64,000 bases of DNA from Vibrio marisflavi CECT 7928 (lineage in GTDB: Bacteria > Pseudomonadota > Gammaproteobacteria > Enterobacterales > Vibrionaceae): the NCBI RefSeq assembly GCF_921294215.1, contig NZ_CAKLDM010000001.1, forward strand, positions 868,001 to 932,000, given 5' to 3'. Shown here piece by piece: positions 18,635 to 26,799 of this stretch. The notes beneath the pieces were generated by a model that did not search any database, was not told the DNA's origin, and saw only the letters and a program-made list of their open reading frames with translations. How positions within the stretch are numbered: position 1 is the first letter of the stretch; each line of letters opens with the position of its first letter. The position numbers were made by a program, and so were the translations under genes.

Positions 18635-19339
18635 CTATGACAGCAGCCCTTTTAGTGAACTCTGAGCTGCATATTGAGCATGACATTCTGTACTATCGCA
18701 AATCGGCAAATCGCTATGAGTAGAATTGATAAGCATACCAATCTCGGTGCATCCCAATATCACACCTTGTGCACCATTTTGCTTTAGTTCATCCAACACG
18801 TTTATGTAGCCACGTCGAGAATCGTCAGATACAACTCCATGACACAGCTGCTCGTAAATCACCTTATGAACATATTCACGACTACTCTTTTTAGGAATCA
18901 CAACATCTATATTATGTTTGTCTTTCAAGCGTTCTTTGTAAAACGGTTTCTCCATCGTGAATTGTGTGCCAAGTAAACCCACGGTATCCACGTCCCCTTC
19001 TTGCAAACGCGCAGCCACCGCATCCACAATATGTAAGATAGGAATATCAACGGATTTTTGTATATCGTCTGCGACCAAGTGCATTGTATTGGTGCATATC
19101 AAGATGAAATCAGCACCAGCACTTTGTAGCGACTTTGCCGCTCCAGAGAGCAGTAACGCGGCTTCTTTCCACTTATGCTGACTTTGTAGACGCTCAATTT
19201 GAGCAAAATTAACGCTAAACATAACAATTTTCGCAGAATTAAGCCCACCGAGTCGCTGGTTAACTTCTCTATTAATAAGCTGGTAATAAAGAGCCGTAGA
19301 CTCCCAGCTCATGCCGCCCAATAAGCCAATGACTTTCAT
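18635..19339 (-). CDS. Aspartate/glutamate racemase family protein (YgeA-like)
   Basis: A 234-residue cofactor-independent amino acid racemase. It starts with MKVIGLLGGMSWESTALYY, characteristic of the YgeA/RacX branch, and keeps both catalytic cysteines, in CTNTMH (about residue 83) and GCTEIG (about residue 197). E. coli YgeA is a broad-specificity racemase with homoserine as a preferred substrate, so D-amino acid production is the likely role here. It lies just upstream, in transcription order, of the lipoprotein gene and just after a MazG-like gene on the same strand. Confidence 0.88.
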   Translation of the reverse strand: MKVIGLLGGMSWESTALYYQLINREVNQRLGGLNSAKIVMFSVNFAQIERLQSQHKWKEAALLLSGAAKSLQSAGADFILICTNTMHLVADDIQKSVDIPILHIVDAVAARLQEGDVDTVGLLGTQFTMEKPFYKERLKDKHNIDVVIPKKSSREYVHKVIYEQLCHGVVSDDSRRGYINVLDELKQNGAQGVILGCTEIGMLINSTHSDLPICDSTECHAQYAAQSSLKGLLS

Positions 19340-19386
19340 ATCGAACCTTCTACTTTTAATAAAAATACATAACGAAAGGTGCTTCT

Positions 19387-19755
19387 CTATTCAGCTTTAG
19401 CGTGCTCTTCTATTAGTCGCTGTTTTTGTTTTTGCTTAACGTTGTCCCAAGCAATTCCAGATTCCAATGCAGACACTCTTTCCTCATATTTTCTGCACGC
19501 TCGACGCAAAACCGAGTCAATACAAACGCCTTTTTCCTGCTCTAACGCTATAAGTGAATTGACGTAATCCCATAGAACATCTGCCAACTCGTCTTCTAGG
19601 AAACATAGCCTTTTTTTTTCAATTTCTTCAACGACTTCATCAACTTCGTTTTTGATTTCCTGTAAGTAAGTTTGTGAGCCAGCTGACCACGACGTAACCT
19701 TATCAAGGTCCGCTTTACGCCGCGCAACACCAATCAATTGATTCAACTCATCCAT
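19387..19755 (-). CDS. MazG-like nucleotide pyrophosphohydrolase family protein
   Basis: A 122-residue all-alpha protein. The MazG metal site is visible as EIKNEVDEVVEEIE (an ExxxE pair) and LEDELADVLWDYVN (ExxxD). Members of this family hydrolyse (d)NTPs to monophosphates and can act in nucleotide pool cleaning. The C-terminus is Lys/Gln-rich. It ends about 47 bases before the racemase gene on the same strand, so the two may be co-transcribed. The exact substrate is not evident. Confidence 0.78.
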   Translation of the reverse strand: MDELNQLIGVARRKADLDKVTSWSAGSQTYLQEIKNEVDEVVEEIEKKRLCFLEDELADVLWDYVNSLIALEQEKGVCIDSVLRRACRKYEERVSALESGIAWDNVKQKQKQRLIEEHAKAE

Positions 19756-19912
19756 AATCCAATTCCTTATGTTTCACGTTTAATCTGCCGCTCAGCAATA
19801 TAAGCAAACTTACTTACTCGCTTACCTACAGGCTCTTTACTGCTCAATTAGCCCACTAATAGCAATCTCTAATTCTATTTTCGGATTGGCCAGAGGAATT
19901 AGAGAGTACTGT

Positions 19913-20224
19913 ATGAAGCTATCAATATTTGCATTGCTCCTATCAAGCTTGATTTTCAGCTCCGGTCTCAATGGAAAAAATATTTTATTCATTGCGAGCT
20001 ATCATGAAGGCATGATTTGGGTACAAAGGCAAGTCGAGGGTTAAAAAACGTCGTTAGCGATAAATACCATATTGATTTGATCTACATGGATACATACCGA
20101 CAACTTAGTTCAGAGCACACGATGATTTGGAATCAAACTAGATATCCATGTTGACCAAGAAGGCCTAGACAAATATGGAATAACACTACCGGATCGGCTC
20201 CAAAACAGCGCTATAGTTCAATGA
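19913..20224 (+). pseudogene. Remnant of an ABC-type substrate-binding protein gene
   Basis: The frame from 19913 encodes a signal peptide followed by NILFIASYHEGMIWVQRQVEG and then stops at 20042-20044. Stepping back one base just before that stop restores GLKNVVSDKYHIDLIYMDTY, so a base appears lost. The frame fails again near 20147, and a third frame then gives LDIHVDQEGLDKYGITLPDR and a stop at 20224, which resembles the C-terminus of the same family (PF04392-like binding proteins). The middle, some 200 residues, is missing. I read this as a gene with a frameshift and a large internal deletion. Confidence 0.7.
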
Positions 20225-20256
20225 ACAAATATAGCGCCGTACAAAAATAGCGAGTA

Positions 20257-21420
20257 CTACTTAGCTACATTTCCTTTGATCGCTAGTACAAACACAATAA
20301 GTACCAAGTACATAATAAGCAAAGGTTCTGCAGAAGTAGACGGCAGTGATGATGCAGCAAACGATATTATCGCTGTCGCTATCCAACTACCTGAAAACAC
20401 AGTTGCATTTGCTACACCGGCTATATGGTTAAACGGTGCGAGTGCACGGCCAAGGTACAGAGGGAATAACATTCCTAACGAGGATATAATGACAGCTACA
20501 GGTGCTACAAACACATATAAGTTCAATCCATTTAGCCACAGATATATCGCACTAATTAACGTCGCAATGAAAGAAGCAGATAAGGATACCGTCGTTTTTG
20601 TAGCAGCGGAAACTCGAAAAAGAATGATGTTCATTGAGTTACCCAGTAGCCAACAAGCCGCTAAGAAAAGCGCTATATAGCCATAGAATACTGGACTGTA
20701 GCCCAATTGATTCTGAACCAAAAATGGCGAGACTGTGTTGAATGCAGGCAGAATGCTGTAGAAAACTCCGCAGATTATTGCAGAGCGCAAAAAACGGCTA
20801 TCAGAAAACATCTCGGCTAAGTTGCTTTTTATTGTGGTGTACCTAATTGGCTGCTGGTTAGTATGAGTTTCTTTATAAGTCACTGACAGCAATAACGTAC
20901 CAATAAATACACACGCTCCGACCGCCTCAAAGACCATTTGCCAGCCAAACATATCCTGAATATAGGCTCCGACAAAAGGTGACATTGTTATCCCTACAGC
21001 AAATGAAATGGTTATCCAGTTAACAGCCTTTAAGTATTCTTCGCCATGATATATGTCCTTTATTACCGCTCGGCCACCTACGCATACTAGAGACACTGAC
21101 AAACCTTGAATAACTCGCAATAAGATAACTAATTGTATAGAGGGTACAGTGGTGGTTAGAAAAAGAGATGCGACCAATAAGGCTCCGCCAATCAACATCG
21201 GTTTTTTGCGACCAAGTGCATCGACAATGAAACCCGCAAAAAACTGCCCAACACCAAAACCAATCATTGCAGCAGTAAACGCCCATTGCGTCAGCACTTC
21301 CGTCGAAGCAAAGGCCTTTTGAATAGAAGGTAGTGAAGGCACAATGATATCGACTACAATGCCGCCAAATGCGATCAGAAAATACATTAGGACAGGAACT
21401 AAACGATGATTTTTTGACAT
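20257..21420 (-). CDS. MFS drug-resistance transporter (Bcr/CflA-like)
   Basis: A 387-residue, roughly 12-segment inner-membrane protein. MFS motif A is seen as GFIVDALGRKKPMLIGG, and DIIVPSLPSIQKAF near the N-terminus is typical of Bcr/CflA-type DHA1 exporters. ITMSPFVGAYIQDMFGWQ corresponds to the antiporter motif C region. Proton-driven export of a small toxic compound is likely; the substrate is unknown. It lies 94 bases downstream of the large winged-helix/ATPase regulator on the same strand, which may control it. Confidence 0.88.
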   Translation of the reverse strand: MSKNHRLVPVLMYFLIAFGGIVVDIIVPSLPSIQKAFASTEVLTQWAFTAAMIGFGVGQFFAGFIVDALGRKKPMLIGGALLVASLFLTTTVPSIQLVILLRVIQGLSVSLVCVGGRAVIKDIYHGEEYLKAVNWITISFAVGITMSPFVGAYIQDMFGWQMVFEAVGACVFIGTLLLSVTYKETHTNQQPIRYTTIKSNLAEMFSDSRFLRSAIICGVFYSILPAFNTVSPFLVQNQLGYSPVFYGYIALFLAACWLLGNSMNIILFRVSAATKTTVSLSASFIATLISAIYLWLNGLNLYVFVAPVAVIISSLGMLFPLYLGRALAPFNHIAGVANATVFSGSWIATAIISFAASSLPSTSAEPLLIMYLVLIVFVLAIKGNVAK

Positions 21421-21514
21421 TTCAATACTCGGAAGTGTTACTTTATCGATATGTTGACATAGTTCTCATCTTAAATCTTTTGATACAGAATTCAGACGTC
21501 TGAAATTTTACTCT

Positions 21515-24268
21515 TCAACCTTTTCTCTGAGCCAATATCTTATGAGCCTCTAGAACGTATTGGTTTTGCTTGTCTGCATCGACTGACTCTAAACATTGTT
21601 CTATCTTTTGCAAAACGGCCTCGCTCTCTACTTGCTCATGCATTGAATGATACTGGCTTATCAAAGCACGAAGTAAAAGAGCTTTTGCCCCTTGCTCCTC
21701 AGCAACATCAACCGCAACATTTAGCTTGTCCCTCATCAAGTTAAGATCGCCTTTGGTTAGTAAACAAGAAGCTTGAATACCAAGAAACATTGACGCTGCC
21801 CAGTATTGATCCATTAATTGGTTGTCAGTAAGCAAAGTTGCTTCGAGCTGATCTTTATAGTTTAGCTCTGACCATATCTCAACTATGAGTGTGGTATAGG
21901 ACCAGTGTAGGTTGCTCAATTTAATCGAGTTGAGCTTGTCTGCTACTAGAGCCAAATCAGCTGAATGCTGATTACCTCTAACGCTTTCCCAAATCAAATA
22001 TATATCAGCATAAGCTTTCCAAAACGCTAAGTTTGAATTTGAAGACGTTTCTTTAAGCTCTAGTGCTAAGCTTCGTAAGCTGGAATAGTCTTTGTTCAAC
22101 GAAGCAACAGCACACTCACCTTCTGCCAAAGCACAGCATAGAGAGCTGATATGATCTAACTCCTTTGCCCTTGATACGCTATCTGATGCCAGTTGTTTTG
22201 CTGCAACTGTTTGTCCTAACACCCAAAGAGTTCGTGATAGGAATGCTTGAGCAGCGACGAGTTGGTCAAGCCCGAACCTATACGGTAAAGAAGAACGGCT
22301 TTTGGAGAAGTATTCAACAGACTGCGATAACCGCTGTTGGGCCTGTTCAAGTTCGCCTAAAAACAACGAAGACGAGCCTTGAATCCGTTTAGCCGTTTCT
22401 AAAGCATCACGGTCATTGAATAAGTCAGCTTTTTTAGTCATCAAATCAGCGTAATCGAGCGACCGCTGAATGTCCCCTGAGCGCAAATAGTATAGCCACA
22501 ACCCATAACAAGCTTGTAGCTGAGTTTCTTTATCCTCAAACTTTTCAGCCGACTCTAGCGCTTTATGCCAACATTGCCCTGTTTTTACAATTGGGCCTTT
22601 ACTCCATGACAACGATTTTCCAAGCGAAGAATTTAAGTACATTTCTTGAAGCTCGGAAATAGTAATATTTTTATCGAGAAGTGGCTCAATATAGTGTCGG
22701 CATTCGTCGTAAAGAGAAAAAGTAATCCAAAAAGGCGTCGCATGTTCTAGAAGCTGAACGCCGAGGTGTAAATGCTCAGGGCGATGTAATGACCAATCCA
22801 GTGTCGAGCGTATCTCTGCTAGCAATATACTGTGCTTTTCTTGCCACACCTTCGAAGGTAGCTTCAATGACTCTATCGATGCTTTTTCTGTTTCGTTGCA
22901 GCACACTTCAGCGAGCTCTCGACGCAAACATTCTAGTTCACCAGTGTCTTGTAATAGGTCCATTGAGTAACATCGAATGCTTTCTAAGAAAAAGTACCGC
23001 GTTTGATTAGCTACTGTCTCCGTTTGCAAAAGTGATTTTTCAACTAAACCATGTAAGAGGTTAGAAATTTGCCACTTGGTTAAGTTAAAACGCGCAAACA
23101 ACTCGCCTGCCAAATTTTTATTAAACTTTTTGGCAAAAATAGAAAGCCTTTGAAAAAACTGCTTCTCTTCAGTTGTTAGCAAGTTATATGACCACTCAAT
23201 GGTGGCGAACAATGTGCGATGCCTAGCAAGCGACGTTCTCTTCCCTGTAACAAGGCAGTTGAATCGTTCAGACAAGCCTTCATGAATTTCAGATACCGTT
23301 TCAGAAGTTAGCCTTGCGGCTGCCAATTCAATTGCTAGAGGTAAGCCATCTAAGCGACAGCAAATGGCGGCTATAGTCGCTTGGTCTTCTTCTGATGGAG
23401 AGAAATCGTGCTTAATCGCTCTGCTACGGGCTAAGAATAGAGCTGCAGCTGGTGTTTCATCCAGAGGGCTAAGCTTATAAAGTTGCTCACCGCTAACACG
23501 CAACGCTTCTTGGCTGGTAGTCACTATTTTTAGGTTGGGTGCGATACCTCTAAGCAGATCAACCAACCTCGCAACTCCATCAATGAGGTGCTCGCAATTA
23601 TCTAGAATCAATACTCCTTGCAGCCTACTAATGGCTCGTAGGTCGCCTGACGAGGCCTGATCGATATCGCTGTCTAAGTTAAAGCAATTCGCAATAGCTA
23701 GTTTTAGCATCCTGTCATCAGCTAACGAAGCTAACTCGACTAGCCATACTAAAGTTTGCGATTCTTCCAGCAACTTCTTGACAGCAATCACTAAGCTAGT
23801 TTTTCCTATTCCACCCGTGCCAGTTACAGTAACTAAATCGTAGTTCTTAACTAGTGTTTCCAGCTCGTAGGTTGCTCGATTACGACCGATTAGCGTTGTT
23901 TGCTCATGTTGAGATATTGGCAGTTCACATGACTTTACAGCGTTGTCTTCAAGTGCATTCGATACTGATAAAAACCGGTAGCCTCGACCAAACTCAGTAA
24001 CAAGCATCGCCCTATCAGTGCCAAGAGCTTTCCGAATAGCAGAAATTTGGGCTTGCAGGCTATTTTCCTCTACAACAACACCTCGCCAAACGAGCTCAAG
24101 CAGTTCATCCTTTGTCACTAAGTTGCCTTTTGCTGCAACTAACTGGTGCAAAACATCGAATGCTCTATCAGTTAAAACAACGGGCTTACTTTCCTTGAAA
24201 AGTTTTCGTTCATTGAGGTCAATTCGCCAATGGCCAAATGTGTAGGTATGTTGTTCCAGTATAGCCAT
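21515..24268 (-). CDS. Large regulator: winged helix, NTPase and TPR repeats
   Basis: A 917-residue cytosolic protein. Residues 1-100 form an OmpR/CadC-type winged helix (LTDRAFDVLHQLVAAKG ... FGRGYRFLS). A STAND/NB-ARC-like ATPase follows, with Walker A GTGGIGKTS at about 150 and Walker B GVLILDNCEHL at about 215, then RLDGLPLAIELAAARL, the GLPLA-type signature of this class. The remaining 500 residues are helical, TPR-like repeats. Such proteins usually switch on by ligand-driven oligomerisation. The signal is unknown. The MFS exporter next to it is a plausible target. Confidence 0.85.
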   Translation of the reverse strand: MAILEQHTYTFGHWRIDLNERKLFKESKPVVLTDRAFDVLHQLVAAKGNLVTKDELLELVWRGVVVEENSLQAQISAIRKALGTDRAMLVTEFGRGYRFLSVSNALEDNAVKSCELPISQHEQTTLIGRNRATYELETLVKNYDLVTVTGTGGIGKTSLVIAVKKLLEESQTLVWLVELASLADDRMLKLAIANCFNLDSDIDQASSGDLRAISRLQGVLILDNCEHLIDGVARLVDLLRGIAPNLKIVTTSQEALRVSGEQLYKLSPLDETPAAALFLARSRAIKHDFSPSEEDQATIAAICCRLDGLPLAIELAAARLTSETVSEIHEGLSERFNCLVTGKRTSLARHRTLFATIEWSYNLLTTEEKQFFQRLSIFAKKFNKNLAGELFARFNLTKWQISNLLHGLVEKSLLQTETVANQTRYFFLESIRCYSMDLLQDTGELECLRRELAEVCCNETEKASIESLKLPSKVWQEKHSILLAEIRSTLDWSLHRPEHLHLGVQLLEHATPFWITFSLYDECRHYIEPLLDKNITISELQEMYLNSSLGKSLSWSKGPIVKTGQCWHKALESAEKFEDKETQLQACYGLWLYYLRSGDIQRSLDYADLMTKKADLFNDRDALETAKRIQGSSSLFLGELEQAQQRLSQSVEYFSKSRSSLPYRFGLDQLVAAQAFLSRTLWVLGQTVAAKQLASDSVSRAKELDHISSLCCALAEGECAVASLNKDYSSLRSLALELKETSSNSNLAFWKAYADIYLIWESVRGNQHSADLALVADKLNSIKLSNLHWSYTTLIVEIWSELNYKDQLEATLLTDNQLMDQYWAASMFLGIQASCLLTKGDLNLMRDKLNVAVDVAEEQGAKALLLRALISQYHSMHEQVESEAVLQKIEQCLESVDADKQNQYVLEAHKILAQRKG

Positions 24269-24363
24269 GGCTTAGAAGTTAGGTCGTTGATAAGGTAATG
24301 AAATAAGAGTAACACAAGGATTTAGAGTCCACTAAATCAACTTGAGTCTAGCGCAAAAATAAC

Positions 24364-24391
24364 AAAGCCCAAGCAATGATGTTTGGGCTTT
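24364..24391 (-). terminator. Terminator of ackA
   Basis: Arms AAAGCCCAA (24364-24372) and TTGGGCTTT (24383-24391). Read on the minus strand the stem is followed by GTTATTTTT. It lies 30 bases after the ackA stop and isolates ackA from the regulator gene downstream. Confidence 0.75.
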
Positions 24392-24421
24392 GGTTGGATA
24401 TCAAACGATTAGTATTTTAAG

Positions 24422-25615
24422 TTACAAGCGCTCAACACACTCTCGTGCAATAACTAGCTCTTCGTTAGTTGGCACAACCATAGCAACAGCGCCTAACAAC
24501 TCAGAACGAGCGATAATACCTTCGTTACCAAAGCGTGCTTTGTCATTGCCTTCTGAATCAACAACGAAGCCTAATAGCGAAAGATTGTTTAGGATTTCTT
24601 CGCGAATGATATTTGAGTTCTCACCAATACCACCAGTAAATACGATAGCATCTAGGCTTGTTAGTGGAATCAAATAAGATGCAATGTATTTAGCAACTCG
24701 GTAAGTGAAGACCTCAAATGCAAGTTTAGCGTCTTCATGGCCTTGTTCCATCGCTTCTAGTATGCCTCGAGCATCCGAAGTAATGTGAGATACGCCAAGG
24801 AAGCCAGACTTTTTGTTTAGCATGTCGAAGACTTGATCTTGGCTCCAACCTTTCTTCATTAGAAACTCAAGAATGCCTGGGTCAATATCACCAGAGCGTG
24901 TACCCATCATCAAACCAGCAAGCGGGGTGAAGCCCATTGATGTATCTTTAGACTTACCATTTTGTACCGCACAAACAGAAGCTCCATTACCTAGGTGAAC
25001 TGTAATGAAGCCCGATTTTTCCACTGGGATATCTAGGATCTTGGCCGCTTGACGACTAACGTAGAAATGGCTGGTGCCGTGGAAGCCGTAGCGACGGATA
25101 CCGTATTCTGTATATAGGTCTTTATCGATACCTGCAGTAAATGCTTTTGTAGGCATCGTTTGATGGAATGCTGTATCAAAAACAGCGAACTGAGGTAAGT
25201 TAGGAAAAGCTTCGATTGCAGCTTCAATACCTTTTGCTCCCGCTGGGTTATGCAAAGGCGCTAAGTCAGACAATCGTTCAATTTCAGTGAGGACTTGATT
25301 GTCGATTTTAACTGTCGACGTGAATTTCTCTCCACCGTGTACAACTCGGTGGCCGACTGCAACTATATCATTGGTAAAACCTAATGACTCAATCAAAGTA
25401 ACCAGTCGTTTAATCGCATGTTGATGGTGATTTCCCTGCGCTTCAATCGCTTCTTGCGTCTTTTCTCCATTAAACTTCCAGCTAATCGTCGCCTCAGGCA
25501 AACCAAAACACTCTCCTAAACCAGAAACAATAGCGTCGCCAGAAACAGAATCAATAATGGCAAACTTTAAAGAAGAGCTACCTGAGTTGATGACTAAAAC
25601 ATAAGAGTTAGACAT
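24422..25615 (-). CDS. ackA: Acetate kinase
   Basis: Interconverts acetate plus ATP and acetyl phosphate. The 397-residue enzyme starts at MSNSYVLVINSGSSSLKFAI, the family phosphate-binding signature. VGHRVVHGGE, the catalytic HLGNGASV, GTRSGDIDPG and FTGGIGEN motifs are all intact. I chose the ATG at 25615 rather than the longer frame to 25687, which reads as leader; a GAGGA lies upstream. No phosphotransacetylase gene is adjacent, so this is probably a stand-alone second acetate kinase of the kind carried by vibrios. It has its own terminator. Confidence 0.95.
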   Translation of the reverse strand: MSNSYVLVINSGSSSLKFAIIDSVSGDAIVSGLGECFGLPEATISWKFNGEKTQEAIEAQGNHHQHAIKRLVTLIESLGFTNDIVAVGHRVVHGGEKFTSTVKIDNQVLTEIERLSDLAPLHNPAGAKGIEAAIEAFPNLPQFAVFDTAFHQTMPTKAFTAGIDKDLYTEYGIRRYGFHGTSHFYVSRQAAKILDIPVEKSGFITVHLGNGASVCAVQNGKSKDTSMGFTPLAGLMMGTRSGDIDPGILEFLMKKGWSQDQVFDMLNKKSGFLGVSHITSDARGILEAMEQGHEDAKLAFEVFTYRVAKYIASYLIPLTSLDAIVFTGGIGENSNIIREEILNNLSLLGFVVDSEGNDKARFGNEGIIARSELLGAVAMVVPTNEELVIARECVERL

Positions 25616-25927
25616 AAGATACGTATCCTCAATTTTTATAGAATGACGGTGTGGCATGGCTCCACCGTATGTAAAACCATTATTCAATAATATTTGAATC
25701 TTTCAATAATATTTTATGGAATTTTATGTTACTCCCCACTCTTCGTTGATCTAAAACAAACAAGGATTTTTTTAGTCACTTAAAAATATTATATCTGTAC
25801 GGTAAAGTTCGCTTCTGTATTTAAGCAAAACACCCACACTCGCATCTAAGATCGGTAAGCACTACACTTTTTTATCTAACAAGTTACAATGAGCCAAATG
25901 AAGATGTCGTTGCCGCAGGGGACACAA

Positions 25928-26314
25928 ATGAATATCGGTACAGCTTCCAAGCTAACTGGCCTTTCAAGCAAGTCAATTCGGCTTTATGAAGAAAAAGGAG
26001 TGATTACACCGCCTTATCGCTCTGATTCTGGGTATCGTGAATATAGTGATACGCATATCCAAGAATTGAACCTCGTCGCTCGTGCTAAAAGTGCAGGATT
26101 CTCATTAGCTGAATGCAAAGAATTTGTACAGCTCGCCAACAACCCTACGCGTAAGAGCAGCGAAGTGAAGCAACGAGCGAAAGAGAAACTTGAAGAGATA
26201 GATCTTAAACTGAGGCAGCTAACCGAAATACGCGACCAACTCAGTCAGTGGGTCGACGCTTGTCCTGGTGACACCAACGCCGACTGCCCTATTATTGATG
26301 AACTAACAAAGTAA
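25928..26314 (+). CDS. cueR: CueR-like MerR family copper-responsive regulator
   Basis: The MerR helix-turn-helix is at the N-terminus (MNIGTASKLTGLSSKSIRLY), followed by a dimerisation helix and the C-terminal metal loop CPGDTNADCP, whose two cysteines match the Cu(I)/Ag(I)-binding pair of CueR. I chose the ATG at 25928 because an AGGGGA site precedes it and the protein then begins as CueR does (128 residues); a start at 25889 adds 13 residues. CueR usually controls copA and cueO-type genes, but no copper exporter is beside it here. Confidence 0.87.
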   Translation: MNIGTASKLTGLSSKSIRLYEEKGVITPPYRSDSGYREYSDTHIQELNLVARAKSAGFSLAECKEFVQLANNPTRKSSEVKQRAKEKLEEIDLKLRQLTEIRDQLSQWVDACPGDTNADCPIIDELTK

Positions 26315-26379
26315 CCGTAGACTTTCCACCGACTGTGTAATGTTCGGCTGCTTGATTCAATTTGACGAATTACTTCAAT

Positions 26380-26799
26380 TTAACCGAGGAAGTCCAAATT
26401 GCGGCGTCCTTGGGATTTGCCTTTATTTTCGGGTTTACGCTTTTCTGGCTGTTTTGGGCTATGTTGGACTTCTGTGTTTTCACTTTCAATCAACTCGCTT
26501 TCAAAGCTGCTATTTGCTTCCGTTGACGAATTTTCATTGAGTATTACGACATAAAACTCTTGGTTGAATTCGAAAAAGTCGCCATCGTACATTTTTCTTC
26601 TTTTGCGGGTTTCTAACTCACCGTTAACCGCGACATAGCCCTCGGCGATTGCGTACTTTGCTTCTCCCCCGCCACTCACAAGGTTTGCGACTTTAAGCAA
26701 TTTGTACAACTCTATTGGTTGGCTAAGAACCTCTATCGCTGACGCCTCGATTTCAATCTCTTGATTTTCATCTGCGTAATTTTCTGTATCGCTATTCAT
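26380..26799 (-). CDS. S4-domain RNA-binding protein (YbcJ-like) with charged tail
   Basis: A 139-residue protein. An acidic lead of about 25 residues is followed by an S4 RNA-binding fold (ELYKLLKVANLVSGGGEAKY, then AIAEGYVAVNGELETRKRRK), close to E. coli YbcJ. The last 45 residues are low-complexity, first Ser/Glu-rich and then Lys/Arg-rich, and end in RRNLDFLG. Its ATG overlaps the stop of the upstream receiver-TPR gene (TAATG), so the two are translationally coupled. The RNA target is unknown. Confidence 0.82.
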   Translation of the reverse strand: MNSDTENYADENQEIEIEASAIEVLSQPIELYKLLKVANLVSGGGEAKYAIAEGYVAVNGELETRKRRKMYDGDFFEFNQEFYVVILNENSSTEANSSFESELIESENTEVQHSPKQPEKRKPENKGKSQGRRNLDFLG

